From Apricaphanius iberus (Eukaryota; Chordata; Actinopteri; Cyprinodontiformes; Aphaniidae), in contig JAPXFQ010001502.1 in the NCBI GenBank assembly GCA_028564705.1, forward strand, positions 1-64,000: 64,000 nucleotides of DNA. The letters run 5' to 3'. Both the position numbers and the translations under genes were made by a program. Shown here one piece after another: positions 9,929 through 21,700 of the stretch; position 1 is the stretch's first letter, and the number at the start of each line of letters is the position of its first letter. A model generated the notes under the pieces. It saw only the letters and a program-made list of their open reading frames with translations, searched no databases and was not told the DNA's origin.

Positions 9929-12273
9929 TGATCTGGTTAGAATCACTCAGCAGATAATCGATTTGACCTGATCAACTATGAAGACTAGAGAGAAAACACC
10001 AAAGCAGGAAATAAATAGATCTTGATGAACAATACAGCTTTCTAAACTTAAATAAGTAATTACTCATGAGAAGAGGCTTATTTATTATGGCTTATTGTTG
10101 TTTATTTTTTATTGGCAGCAATTATTTCAGATCTTAATGTCAGATAATTTTTTTCAGGTATTACTTCTGGATAAATTAAGTAAAAAATAATATTTGAAGC
10201 TAAAATAAATACAAAAAAGTCATAGAATTAACTAAACACAAGATGGTTCAAAAATGAGAGTGAAAAAAGTTTTTAAAGTAATTAGAAATCATTTTCACTA
10301 TCCACAGCTTCCTGCTAACTGCTCAGCTCCATCTACAAACCTCAGAAGCTGAGAAAAAGTCAAACATTTTGGTCTGCAGGAAGCAGCAGAGGATGTTCCT
10401 TTCATAACCGTAAACAACTGGTGCAACTAAATGTAAAATCAGCTTTAGGAGAAGAACAGCTTCCTCTATATGTGGTGTCTGCTCAAAGATTTTTAATAAA
10501 CTGGTTTTCAGGTTAAATAAGATGTGACATTTTACCTCTGATGAGATTTTCACAGTCTGAAATATTTAAAAATAACTTTGAAAACATTTTCTGTAATTAG
10601 TTTATAACAGGCAGCGCTTTTAGATATTTAAGGCCTTTTCTCAGCATAGATAGATCCTCAATATAATCATCCGCTTAATAAATTATAATATGAAGGAAGG
10701 TTGGTTTACTGCAGTAATTCAATTCAAATAGAAATTTATTTATTATATAGATTAATTCCATGCAAACAGTTTCATTTAAATAAAATATTTCTATTAAAAT
10801 TGAAGAATTAAAATGATATTTCTGTTTTTATTTTTCGGATCTAAAGATAAATATTTCAGTTTTACATTACTGACTTAGAAAATATCAGAAGTCTTCAACC
10901 TTGCTCACCTTTGACCTTTTGTGGTTCATATCACAGGACAAAATCTGCATTACTGGCTGAAAATATGTAAGTAAAATATATAAGTGGTTTATTCAATAGA
11001 TAATTTAATGATTTTATTTTATCATCTTATTTATAAGTTAGTTTTCTTTTTTATTCTAATAAATCAATGTTTCTTAATCTGTCTTTTTTCTCTTGATACA
11101 ATGTACAATGTTAATATTATGAATTTTCAGCACTAGAGGGAGCTGTAACGTTCAGTAAAATCCTTGCTCTACCAGAGTTGATCTCAGTTCTTCAAAAGTT
11201 TCAACAATGAATAAAAGTCCTGACAACATGTCTGTAAAAATATGGATCTATTAATGACATGTGAACATTATAACCAGAGCAGCTGGAGCAGATAAAAAGA
11301 TTTATGATCAGTAACAAAGATCATCAGTTCATTCAACTTTAAGACAAAATACTAGAACAGATCAATGAGTTTGATTGAGTCCAGAAAACTTCGGAACTGA
11401 TTTAAAACATCAGCAGGAAACAACAGAGAGAAGTAAACAAGATCCTCTTCTGATACAATCATGGAGGAAAGTTAGAACATCTCCTTCAGTTTAAAGGTTC
11501 AAACTTTCAGGAAGAAAATAGAAACATTCTGGCTCCAAAACGTTTCTTCATATATTTGATAAAAACTATTAGAAAAATTTTTTTTGACTCAAACATTACA
11601 GTTTCTCTGACTTTCAAACCTAAAAGCTCCATCAGATGCTCTCCAAGCCTCAGGAAACTGCAGGAAACACCTATTTGTGTTCTTAGAACCATGCTCTCAG
11701 AATTGAGTTCCTAGAACTACCTACTGCCAGGGGAACCTTTTCAGATACTATTCCCACAGGAGTCAGGGACCGTCACAGAGACCGATGTGACGAAACCAGC
11801 TGGTTTAAAAACGTTTGGTTTAATTTAAATTTTTCATAGTAAAATTCGTACTAATTTTAGTTTTTTTGTTTGTTTGTTTGTTTGTTTTTTCTTAAGAAGC
11901 AGAAATCTAGCAAAGGTCATATAGGTTATGAGTTCACCAAACACCTACGTCATATGAGTTCGATGGAACCATGAGAAGATCCTGCTTAAGAGTAGGAGCT
12001 TAAATGTTTCTAGGAACTGAGGGTTGTGGTCCCTAGTTCTTACCTGTTCTAATACCCAAAAAAATTCCCTGGTTCCTGAAAAGGTCACTGGAACTACAAT
12101 AGGTTTCTACAGTCCAAAAGCGACTAATAGCAGCATCAAGACCTGGACACCTTGCAGTCACTGGGTGACCAAAACCTCCTCTGGACAGCAGAATATTCTA
12201 GACTCCAGCATGAAGCCTTCTGTCCAGCAGCTTTACTAGATGTATTCTTCTGTTACACAACAGAAATAAAGGT
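9929..12273. other. AT-rich intergenic DNA
   Basis: No gene could be supported. The longest frames are under 80 codons and carry no recognised domain. The stretch CACTAGAGGGAGCTGTAA near 11130 resembles a phrase near 14640 (CTTGATGGCGCTAG), hinting at related non-coding sequence. Confidence 0.3.
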
Positions 12274-12767
12274 TTAAATATTGTAATATTTCATAAAAAA
12301 GCAACTAAAGAGAAGTTTGACCATGACAACCGCTGCTGCTGTCAGTCCTAGTGAAACATGGAGGCCCATCCTTCCTCCACCTTCTGGCTCTGGATCCACA
12401 GTCGCTCTCTGAGGCTGGGAGACATCAGCAGCTGCTGGAAGGAGAAAACATGAAGCTGATTGATGCTGTTCATCTTTAGAAGCTGGTATCTCTTCATCAT
12501 TTAATGCTTAGGTTGACTGGTGTGTCTGTGTCTCTCTGCTGCCCTGTGATGGACCATCAACCTGCTCACGTTGTACCCAAATCCTGCTTTTTAACTCTGG
12601 ACCTACCAGCCCCATTTATCCAGTGATTCAGAAAATAGAAAACTGCTTTAGGATTGAAGTGTTACCTTCACTGATTATTGATGGATTTAGACTGAACAAA
12701 GAGAAGATGGAGACTGACCACAGAGACATGAGTTGATGATGATGAGCAGCAGGATCCTGGAGATCAT
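12274..12767 (-). pseudogene. Ig-receptor relic: signal-peptide exon and transmembrane exon, V-set exon missing
   Basis: On the - strand an ATG at 12765-12767 opens the signal peptide MISRILLLIIINSCLCG. It is cut by a GT donor (exon 12719-12767) in phase 1. At 12434 an acceptor (CCTTCCAG) opens a second exon. That exon has a short Pro/Glu stalk, then GRMGLHVSLGLTAAAVVMV, a transmembrane helix, and a short tail ending at TAA 12274-12276. No V-set exon lies in the 284 bp between them, so this copy cannot make a normal receptor. The layout matches the fish V-set receptor family seen intact at 47.3 kb. Confidence 0.62.
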
Positions 12768-13365
12768 CTTCTTCCTGAGAGAGGAGACAGAGGAGAAGAT
12801 TCAGCAACACATCAGCTCCACCATTACTCAGAGACAACAAGGAACATCTACAGTCTGACTTCTACTTGAGATACTGATGGAAGAATCCAGACAGATATTG
12901 TTTGGATCTTATAAACCTCTCATTACTCATTAGTTTTCAGAATCTCAGCATTTAGATACCTTTGATGCTGTTCGGCTAAAAACACATTTAAAAGAACTTT
13001 TTTTATTGCCTCATTTATTTTTTCTAATTAAAACTCATTCGCTTGTTAAAATTATGTTTGAAAAATTAAACTATATGTGTTTGGTGTAATACCTTAAATG
13101 AATGAACCTGTCAGGTGAAGCACATTACATATTTAAAATATTTATGTACAGATTCTTCCAATGATTAGAAGTTAGTCGTTTGGTTATAATTTAATTCTGG
13201 CTCTGCAGAGGAGCGGCTCCGGTCAGGTAGTTATCTAGTCCAGCCAGTTTCACAGTTAACAGATTAATGTTTCTAATGGTTTAGCTGGAACTACTTTATA
13301 GAACTGTTCCAACTGTTAGTCATAAACATATACTGTATATTTACTTTATTTTAATTACATCCAGG
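12768..13365. other. Flank of the Ig relic, no gene seen
   Basis: No supported coding frame; ordinary AT-rich sequence. Confidence 0.3.
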
Positions 13366-13619
13366 CCTGTACTTGTATAGCGCTTTATCTAGTCCAGAGG
13401 ACCCCAAAGCTCTTCACATTATATTTAGTCATCCACCCACTGGTGATGGAGAGCTACATTGTAGTCACAGCAAGGCTGCTGAACATCGGCGCCACCAGTA
13501 GGCAAGGTGGGTGAACTGTCTCTCCAAAAAAAACAACAACCACCATGGACTCAAGCAGGGATTTGATCCGGCAACTATTGAGTCACAAGACTAGCTCCTA
13601 CCTCCTCAGCCACAGTCAC
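13366..13619 (-). mobile_element. tRNA-derived SINE, diverged copy
   Basis: On the - strand the head reads GTGGCTGAGGAGGTAG (A-box-like) and then TTGCCGGATCAAATCC (B-box-like). The tail ends in the AGCGCTATACAAGT type shared with LINE 3' ends. The same layout recurs at 53836-54150, where it is better preserved. Confidence 0.6.
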
Positions 13620-14840
13620 TCCTTACAACAATACAACCAAAGTTTGTTTAATATGAATATTTTCCATTCAAAACTAGCTTCTCTTCATCTTGTTGTTCAC
13701 ACTATTTACACATTTTCTCATCCTTACCTCCTTTATCTTTACTTTTTTTTATTGTGAAGTACCTAAACACGCTATTTCTATCTGGGAAGTTGACCTTGAA
13801 AAAACTTTAGTTGTGTAAATATAGTACAAATAAATTATTCAATTATATTTCATAGAAATTCTAAGAGTATCCAAATTAAAAGACTTGCTGTTTATTTAAC
13901 TTTTGGGTGTGGTGTGTCTTGTGTTGTAACACGATAAAAGCTAAAATTGATCAATGTTTGTTTTTTTGATGCAGGAGGAAACTAATTATTCAGGAAGTGA
14001 GTCTGTAGTTTATCAGGTGCAGCAAAGAGCTGCTGTTTCTTCTGTCATGTTTTGGTTTCACATTATGTTGTGGGATTGTGTTGCCTGCAGGTTTGCAGTT
14101 TATATGAAGGTCTTAGGCAGTAGAACATAAGATATATATTTTTTTAACATTTTGATCTCATCTCTCCAATTAAAATTCCAACATAGTAATAAATCATCAC
14201 TGATTATAATGTCAATAATTAAATAAATATAACGTGTTTTAGTTTCTTCTTATTTCTGATGTTTTTAAAATGTAAAGTGTCTGTTGTGTTCATATAAACT
14301 TTGATGCAACAAAAACTCCTCATCTGATGCCCTGCATGAAAACAATGAGACATACAGTAGATAGACCAGGATAGACCACAAAGCTGAGCTCAGTCATTTT
14401 AGGATGTTAAAATACAATCATACGGTAACACTGGGGGAGTGGAGAATCCCCTGGAGTTTAAGGAAGACAGAAAAATTATTATCCCAACTTATAAACATGC
14501 TGATGTTGATTTCAGTTTATTCCAGACATTGTTTAATAAAGACCCATAATATCTAGACTATATTCAGAAATTATATATTGACATCACAGAAATCAGTCTT
14601 ATGTTTATTCAATTTGAAGATTCACAGAGCAACTTGAATTCTGACCACTTGATGGCGCTAGAAAGTATATTAAGCATCACAGATTCATAGATCATGAGTT
14701 TACACATTGAATAAAATGGCAGTGCAACACAAGTTTTACTTTGACAACTTTATAAACCACTTCCCTTTTTAAAACCCAGACTTTTTCATTCAGCTAATTC
14801 TCAATAATGTTTTAGCAGAATTTGTGTTGTACCACGTCCC
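13620..14840. other. AT-rich intergenic DNA
   Basis: No supported gene. A short frame at 13974 onward (ATGCAGGAGGAAACTAATTA) was considered as an exon but is too weak. Confidence 0.3.
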
Positions 14841-14849
14841 CACCCAGTT

Positions 14850-15560
14850 GTCATCCTGACATCTTTTTCAGGACCTCTATAATTTGACTGGGCATGCTCT
14901 CAATGAACTTCTGGGCCAAATCTTGACTGATAGCAACCCATTCTTTCATAATCACTTCTTGGAGTTTCCAGGCCATAGACCCAAAATTTCAACGTTTTGC
15001 TCCCCCGAGCCACTTAGTTATCACTTTTGCCTTATGGCACGGTGCTCCATCGTGCTGCAAAATGCATTGTTCTTCACCATACTGTTGTTGGATTGTTGGA
15101 AGAAGTTGCTGTTGGAGGGTGTTTTGGTACCATTCTTTATTCATGGCTGTTTTGGGGCAAAATTGTAAGTGAGCCCCCTCCCTTGGATGAGAAGCAACCC
15201 CACACATGAATGGTCTCAGGATGCTTTACTGTTGGCATGACACAGGACTGATGGTAGCGCTCACCTTTGCTTCTCCAGACAAGCCTTTTTCCAGATGCCC
15301 CAAATAATCAGAAAGAGGCTTCATGGGAGAATCTGACTTCGCCCCAATCCTCAGCAGTCCATTCACCATAATTTCTGCAGAAGATCAATCTGTCACTGAT
15401 ATTTTTCGGAGAGAAGTGGCTTCTTTGCTGCCTCTCTTGACATCAGGCCATCTTCCAAAAGTCTTCGCCTCACTGTGCGTGCAGATGCGCTCACACCTGC
15501 CTGCTGCCATTCCTGAGCAAGCTCTGCATCGGTGGCACTCTGATCCCGCAGCTAAATCCT
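14850..15560 (-). pseudogene. Tc1-family transposase remnant
   Basis: Read on the - strand in broken frames, this is a DDE transposase of the Tc1 type. Phrases include NKEWYQNTLQQQLLPTIQQQ, ILQHDGAPCHKAKVITKWLG with the second catalytic Asp, and near the end EWVAISQDLAQKFIESMP. Multiple stops and frameshifts occur. The block that normally contains the last acidic residue (LNPIENLW) is deleted near 14980, where the text jumps straight to the KLQE helix. It is inactive. Confidence 0.75.
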
Positions 15561-15561
15561 C

Positions 15562-15682
15562 TTTTTTTTTTTTTTTTTCTTCTCTTCTTTTTTCCACTGT
15601 GGGTTCAATTTCCTGACGTCATGGACACTAAACCGAGACAAGAAGGGAGAAAGGAAGAAGGTGAAGAAAAGAAACCGGACCA
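15562..15682 (-). mobile_element. 5'-truncated L1-Tx1 copy, 3' end only
   Basis: Bases 15598-15682 closely match 18884-18960, the last part of the large L1 3' UTR (shared phrase GGGTTCAATTTCCTGACGTCA). The element end is followed on the - strand by an A-rich tail, seen here as the T-run 15562-15600. It abuts the Tc1 remnant. Confidence 0.65.
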
Positions 15683-15804
15683 AAAGTCACAGACATTTTG
15701 TAAAATGAAAACATTTTGCTAGAAAATTGGTTTCAGAAGGGGAGACTTTAAAGACATTTTCTAATTTTACAATGTTTCAACATTTATCTCCTTGTCTTTT
15801 ACAG

Positions 15805-15986
15805 CTTCATCTGGACGTTTTGATAATCAGATAAAAGATTTACGAGGAATCAGTCGAGGACGAGTTGGTCTCTATGTTTTACTGGGACTAACAGGAGCAG
15901 CTGCAGCAATACTTCTACTGGTCAAACATAGACCCATAAAAGGTCTGGTAAATATACTGATGGTAAACTTTAGTTCAGCTGTTTAA
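15805..15986 (+). pseudogene. Orphan Ig-receptor transmembrane exon
   Basis: After an acceptor (TTTTACAG, ends 15804) an open frame reads through SRGRVGLYVLLGLTGAAAAI, a transmembrane helix preceded by a basic Arg-Gly stalk. It continues to a stop at 15984-15986, or to a GT donor near 15951. The helix is of the same type as that on the - strand at 12.3 kb. No V-set exon precedes it. It is probably the tail of a lost gene copy. Confidence 0.55.
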
Positions 15987-16645
15987 CAGAATCCTGAAGG
16001 TTCAGAAAACAGTCTGACTTTTGACTTATGTGTCCCATGGACATAGTTGCATAAGCCTTGTGGATCATTCAGATGTAACTTTCTAAATCTATGTCTTACA
16101 GCTGTTTCTAAAAGAGAAGATTCTCTATAAGTCAATTCTGGTTATTATTATTTAAACTGTATTTTACACACATTTCTAATGTAACTTTTGCTAAACAGCA
16201 AAGAAATGTTCCAAAGAAGCATTTGACCCACTTTTCCTGTGTAACTTGCCTCTTGCTTAATAATTACTGGAGAAAACCATCAACCTCCTGAAGGAACAGC
16301 AGGGTGTGGATTCTAGACCATTGATGGATCAACTTTAAACCTAAATGTATTAATAGTATGAAGAGTATGAATAATTTTGGGCCTAATTGTGGAAATCATA
16401 ATTCAAAGAAAGTTTTCTTCTGTTTACAATCTCTATATTTCTTGAAGGAAAAACGTTTTAAATTATTAAGAGAATGAACCTCTTAATGCTGTTCTATAAG
16501 ATTAATAAAATCATCTGGACTTATTATATTTTAATGATTGTTCATGGACGGTGTTATGTAAACGAGGTAAGTCAGGAACTCTTCAGCTATTCATGTTTTT
16601 TATGAGAATGTTTTTATTTAATTTTTGAATAAAAACTGATCACTT
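15987..16645. other. Intergenic, no gene seen
   Basis: AT-rich sequence with no supported frame. Confidence 0.3.
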
Positions 16646-16647
16646 AT

Positions 16648-16770
16648 CTAAGAGTCTTGGTCGTCTATCAGGTCCATGAAGGTGTTGAGGCGTCAGAGTC
16701 TCAGCATGAACAGTTTTCAGGACGAGTCCAGAGTGACAAAGACGTCTTCAGAGAAGGACGAATCAGACAG
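16648..16770 (+). pseudogene. V-set Ig domain fragment
   Basis: The frame reads VVYQVHEGVEASESQHEQFS and on through GRVQSDKDVFREGRIR. This is the C'-to-E strand part of the fish V-set family, comparable with QFAGRIHFDKDAPRESEIRL in the intact gene at 47.6 kb. It is open upstream for only a few codons. Downstream it stops resembling the domain right before the expected DSGxYxC strand, so this is a truncated relic. Confidence 0.6.
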
Positions 16771-16852
16771 GGTGGGATTCAAACTTTCTTTCTGCACGGC
16801 AGCAGTGCTACCAATATAGCTGCAATAAAGGTCATTATAAGATAATTATTAA

Positions 16853-17290
16853 TCAATAAAACTTTATTTATAAAGCGCTTCTCATACAAAACTGCAACTC
16901 AAAGTGCTTTAAATTGACCCACATTGGCCACATTTGCATCCCTCCCCCACATATCTAAAAGTATGATCACACTCTCACACTTAAAAACATGGACGTTCTC
17001 TGAACCCCTAAGGTCCTCCGGTAGCCTGTTCCAGAGGTGGGGGTCATGATATGGGCAAGACCCCTCACCATGAGTGTGTGTCCTGACTTTAGGGATGAGA
17101 CCGCAAAGGTTGTTACGGTAAAAGCGGAAAGAAAAGAGTAGAAGAAAGATAACAAGGCCCAAAACCATTAAAAAACTTGAAAAACCATTAAAAGAACCAT
17201 AAAACCGCCTCCTGGTCTTAATCAGAATTTTGTAGAAGTTGTAAAGCAGATATTCTCCATTTGGGAAGACCAGAAAGCAGGGCATTTTCT
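16853..17290 (-). repeat. LINE-tail-like interspersed repeat
   Basis: On the - strand the end reads AAAGCACTTTGAGTTGCAG and then AGCGCTTTATAAATAAAG, the classic L2-like 3' tail. Upstream is a frame with PHLWNRLPEDLRG, a phrase of LINE reverse-transcriptase C-termini. Confidence 0.5.
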
Positions 17291-18207
17291 GCTTGGAATT
17301 GACTGAACTGCCTTAAAAAAATGACACGCCTTGTTACAAACTTTGGTTTTATCTACTAAGGATTTATAGCTATGCTTTCATCCATCAGTTTCTGTAATTA
17401 TGTCAGATTTTGTCAGCAAGGGGAAAAAATATGAGGAAAGTCAGATACAACATCATTACTCTATTTTTCATCAAATAATTCTTTGACTGTTAAAAAAACA
17501 GATTGTAAAGTGAAAAAAAAACAAAAATACACAAACACTCACCAGAAAGCTTTATTTGACAAAGCAGTCAAAACATTTATCGTTATCTGAAAATTAATCA
17601 AGGCTCTTCTTGGTATTTTTATTCTTCCTTTTCTTCCTGACTACACACACACCTTTCCTCTCAGTCTGAGGGTGTGTTCATTGTTTATATTATATTTGTT
17701 GTTTCTTTGGCTGCTGTTTACGACAGAATTTCCCCTGGTGGGACTATTAAAGGATTATTCTATTCTATTCTATTCTATTCTATTGCTTGGGGCTTTGGTT
17801 GTACTCAGTCACATTTCTGTTCTCAGTAACCTCAAGCTAGTCAGCTTCTCTTTCATCTGTTACTCAATCCTATTAACTAAAGTGCAGAAGAAGCTCTTGA
17901 AATGTGTCAGCAGAAGGATATCTGAAACGATTTGCAAAGCGTCAGTTGCTGTGAAAAAGCATAGACTGTAAATGTAAAAAAAAAAACGAGGGGTACATGA
18001 AAGAAGTCAGCAAAGGAGGGTGAGCGACGAAGGCTTTTTTCCCCAGTGTTTCAGTATTTCAGCTTTATAGTTTTAAGATGGCATTTGGCTATAAACCGCG
18101 GAGTGAAAATAAGCTACAGAAAGCAAATTCAAAGTAGCTGCTTCTCATGGTGAATATTTTTCACAACTATTGCACCAATTCAAGTTCACATCCATCAGTA
18201 TAAATGT
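17291..18207. other. Intergenic with a TCTAT microsatellite
   Basis: A perfect five-base repeat (TCTAT)n runs at about 17758-17783. No gene is supported. Confidence 0.5.
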
Positions 18208-18691
18208 TTAAATGTTAAAAAAGCAATCAGACAGCTGCAGCTGATCCAGAACGCTGCTGCCCACGTTCTCACTAGAACCAAGAAAGTAGAACACATCACC
18301 CCAGTTCTAAGGTCCTTACACTGGCTTTTATTAGTCTATAAATCATTAAATGTGTAAGCACCAGAGTACGTTAGAGATCCACTATCACAGTACAAACCAT
18401 CCAGATCACTCAGGTCCTCCAGCTCTAGTTTACTGATCGTCCCTACAGCCAGAACCGAACATGCAGAAGCAGCTTTTAGTTTTTTCTATGCTCCTCATAT
18501 CTGGAATAAACTACCGGGAGAATACAAAGCTGCAGAGACACTGAACTCTTTTAAGTCTATTTAGACTCGCTTATGAGTAACTGATCCTATTATTTCTTTT
18601 TACTTGCTTTTTTTTATTTTTATTCTAAATATTGTCTTGATTGTTGTCTTATTGTAAATTATTTCTGTATTTTAATAATCTTTCCAATTTT

Positions 18692-18694
<3 letters not shown>
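18208..18694 (+). pseudogene. L2 LINE fragment: reverse-transcriptase C-terminus and 3' UTR
   Basis: The frame starting with LQLIQNAAAHVLTRTKKVEH, the later APHIWNKLPGEYKAAETLNS and a stop are the usual end of fish L2 ORF2. A short internal deletion and stops are present. The 3' UTR runs up to the L1 insertion point and resumes at 27667, proving that the L1 landed inside this L2. Confidence 0.8.
18678..18694 (+). repeat. Target-site duplication, left copy, of the L1
   Basis: The 17 bases ATCTTTCCAATTTTAAT are identical to 27650-27666. Confidence 0.93.
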
Positions 18695-18730
<36 letters not shown>

Positions 18731-18734
<4 letters not shown>

Positions 18735-21700
18735 CTTGTCCTTCTTACAGTATCTAATCAAATTGTGTCTGAGTACCAAGTACAAGCTCCTACAGTATTT
18801 TTTTACTTTCCCAAGCAAGTATACATCTTCGCGTGTAGTACGCACTTATTATATTTATGAAAAATCTTTAATTAGTTGATTACAGTGGGTTCAATTTCCT
18901 GACGTCATTGGACATTAAACTGAACAAAGAAGGGAGAAAGGAAGAAGGTGAAGAAAATAAACCTGACCGAACAGAGGGCGAGACCGATGACACACGACGG
19001 GAGGCATAATAAAGAACACAAGAAAACATCCCAGTATCCTCCACCTCTGCCGGACGAGCATGAGAAACACAATACAAAACAAAAACAACAAAGTGTATAC
19101 AGAACCAAAACCAATAGTTTCGAGCTTAGAATAAACAAAGAATACGCGCGAGTCACTACGCACAAGCATGATTAGATAACATATTGACATAGGTTTCTAG
19201 GTAATCTCCTTAACAAACTAACTAATGATGACAACCTCAGCTTAATATATGAGTCCGTCCTCACCTATGTCCCCACACCTATGTGTAGTCGAGCATGCAG
19301 GTCAATAAGGTTTCCCCTGCAAGTGATGAAAGCTGTGTGTAAGGAACGCGTCAATCCGTCCTAGCAGAATCGGCACAGACATGTGATGAGCATCGAGATG
19401 TATGGCATCCCGCGTCCCACAGAGTACAGAGTCCACAGGCGATCAGCTGCAGCGGGTCGATCACCCTCCAAGAGAGGAACAATGGAACCCAGGGAGCACC
19501 CACCACCGCAATGCTGGAGCCCGAGAGATCGCAGAGACGTGAGCCCCAAGGGCTCCTGGTCCCCGGTAACCGCTACGCCAGGGTCGGGCCCTTGTGATCA
19601 GGAACCGAGGCCACGGGACCCATGGCAAGCCCGCGCCCCCAAGGGCTCCCAACCAGGGACCTAGCCGACAAGGTGCCCCCCCGCCGCAGCAAGGAGGGAC
19701 TCCCCGCAGCTCCAACCGACAGACAACACACGCCGACGCCACCACCGGACCAATACCCACCGCCAACGAACCCGCCCGTTCCCCACATCCACACGCCAGG
19801 ACGCCACAGCAAGAGCCGCAGCGGATGTACCCTCCCCAGGCCACGGCCCACCGGCACCTGACTTCCAGAGTCTTCCAGCTCCAGGTCCATATCCCGCCTC
19901 CAACGTAGAGGCGCCGAGATAAGGCCCTTAGCCAATGTCCGTACTAGCCCCTACCAGTGTAACAGACCAGGCCAGCAGAAGTCCCTGGAACCGAGTGGCA
20001 GAGGATTGGCGGCCAGCACGTCCCCACCGATCACCGGACGTCACCATAACCTAGTTCTTATTCTACAAACCCGCAGCCCTCCAATAAGATGGTGCCCCAT
20101 CATTCCAAGTAGACATCGGCTCCCAAAAAAAAGCACCGATCGAACACAGCCGACCCCCCGGAACCGCAGGCGTCGTACATGCACCAGTTACTCGAGCCGG
20201 GCCCTGCAACCGTGGACCCCCAGCCCCAGCATCGAGAGTCATCATCAACCAAGCGGCAGGAGCAACCAATCACCCCAGGGAGGTGGGGAGGGACCGTACG
20301 GAGTGACGGGGAGGGAAGAAAGACGCATCAGGCCCCAAGAGCACCAAACACCCAACCTGACAGGTAGACATAGACAGACAGAGACACTCATAACGTACCC
20401 TCCCTTTCTTGTGTACTACATGTCTTACAAAATACAGACAATACGAAAAAAGGACGCTATACCTCATTCATACCCCCCATACGTACACTATACTCCCATA
20501 CTCCAAAGGCCCAGGGACAGAACCTCCCATTAGAGAAGCCCTGCCCCCCCTTGCACGCCAGAGACAGACCCCGTATTTGCCCCAGACGGGAGACAAGTAG
20601 ACCTCCCAAGAGCCCCACCCAACCGCAAGAGCAGCCCACCATTCCCAGGACCCCGACCAGACAGCGATGGTCAAATCCGTCTTCCGACCCCTGATGTTCC
20701 AACAAACAGGGGTTGAGAAAGACCCCCCATCCTCTCTCCACGCAGCTCAATGTGGTGTTTGTTGCGTTTGTTGTTCAAATTGACACTTAAATCAAGGGGG
20801 GGTACATGTGAATTCACTGCCGTACCCGCATCGCCCCCCCCGGCCCTCAGTGTCTAATGCGTTTAACCAGTGGGGGCCGGTCACGCACAGGCGTAGCCCC
20901 CCTCAACGGGGGTCTCGCCTGTGAGGTGCTCACATCCCCAGGTCCAACATGTCTGCGTTCCCTTGTAAAATGAGTTGCAAGTGGAGTTCTAAATTGCTCA
21001 ATAAAACGGACCCAGGCCGCCACCAGTAGCAAGAGACGGTAAGCTCCATCCGCGCACCCCAGTGACGGGCCCACTCCCAAGGCCTGTGAATGGAGTAGAA
21101 TGAAGGACAGGTGGACAAGAGGCATGGGGATTGGTAGAAAATAAACTAGGGTGACCGATTTCAACCCCAGGAGCCACTCCCCTGCTGACCCACTAGGCAC
21201 CCCGCGTTCGGGCCGATCCACCATGGGTGGAGGCCCCATCACGTCCAGATCTGGGCGCCACTAGGACAAGCGACTTTGGCCGAGCCCCATTTTGGGGTGC
21301 CCCGGCAATCCACCAGCCCCCATGCCGGGTGCATGATCTAAATCCTCCCCAACATTCATCACTGCTAACAAAACACAAGTTCACTAGACACCCAGGTTAG
21401 TTTAGTAGCCCCCCCGCTCCCTCAACACCCTCCCCCCTCCCTCCCAAGCGCACTCCCGTAATAAAAGATTCGCCAGTGCTAGATGTAAAAAGCCTCCCCC
21501 CAAAAGATACCGACCAGGCACCGCCACGACAGAACCCCCCGGCCGAGTGCCGTGGACAAAAAAAAACCCCCGTCGCACCACCGACTCGGTCCCTCCGGAC
21601 ATGCCGCGCCAGGCCCGTGAGCAGACCGAAGTCCCGGGCAGCCAATCCCCAGAGCCGACATCCTCCATCCTTGCTTCTACCGCCCTATGCCGGGTGTTGA

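Noticed and set aside
13974..14130. Short frame starting MQEETNYSGSESVVYQ, looking like a receptor tail or V fragment
   Set aside because: Too short, no convincing donor, and the resemblance to the V fragment at 16.65 kb covers only a few residues.
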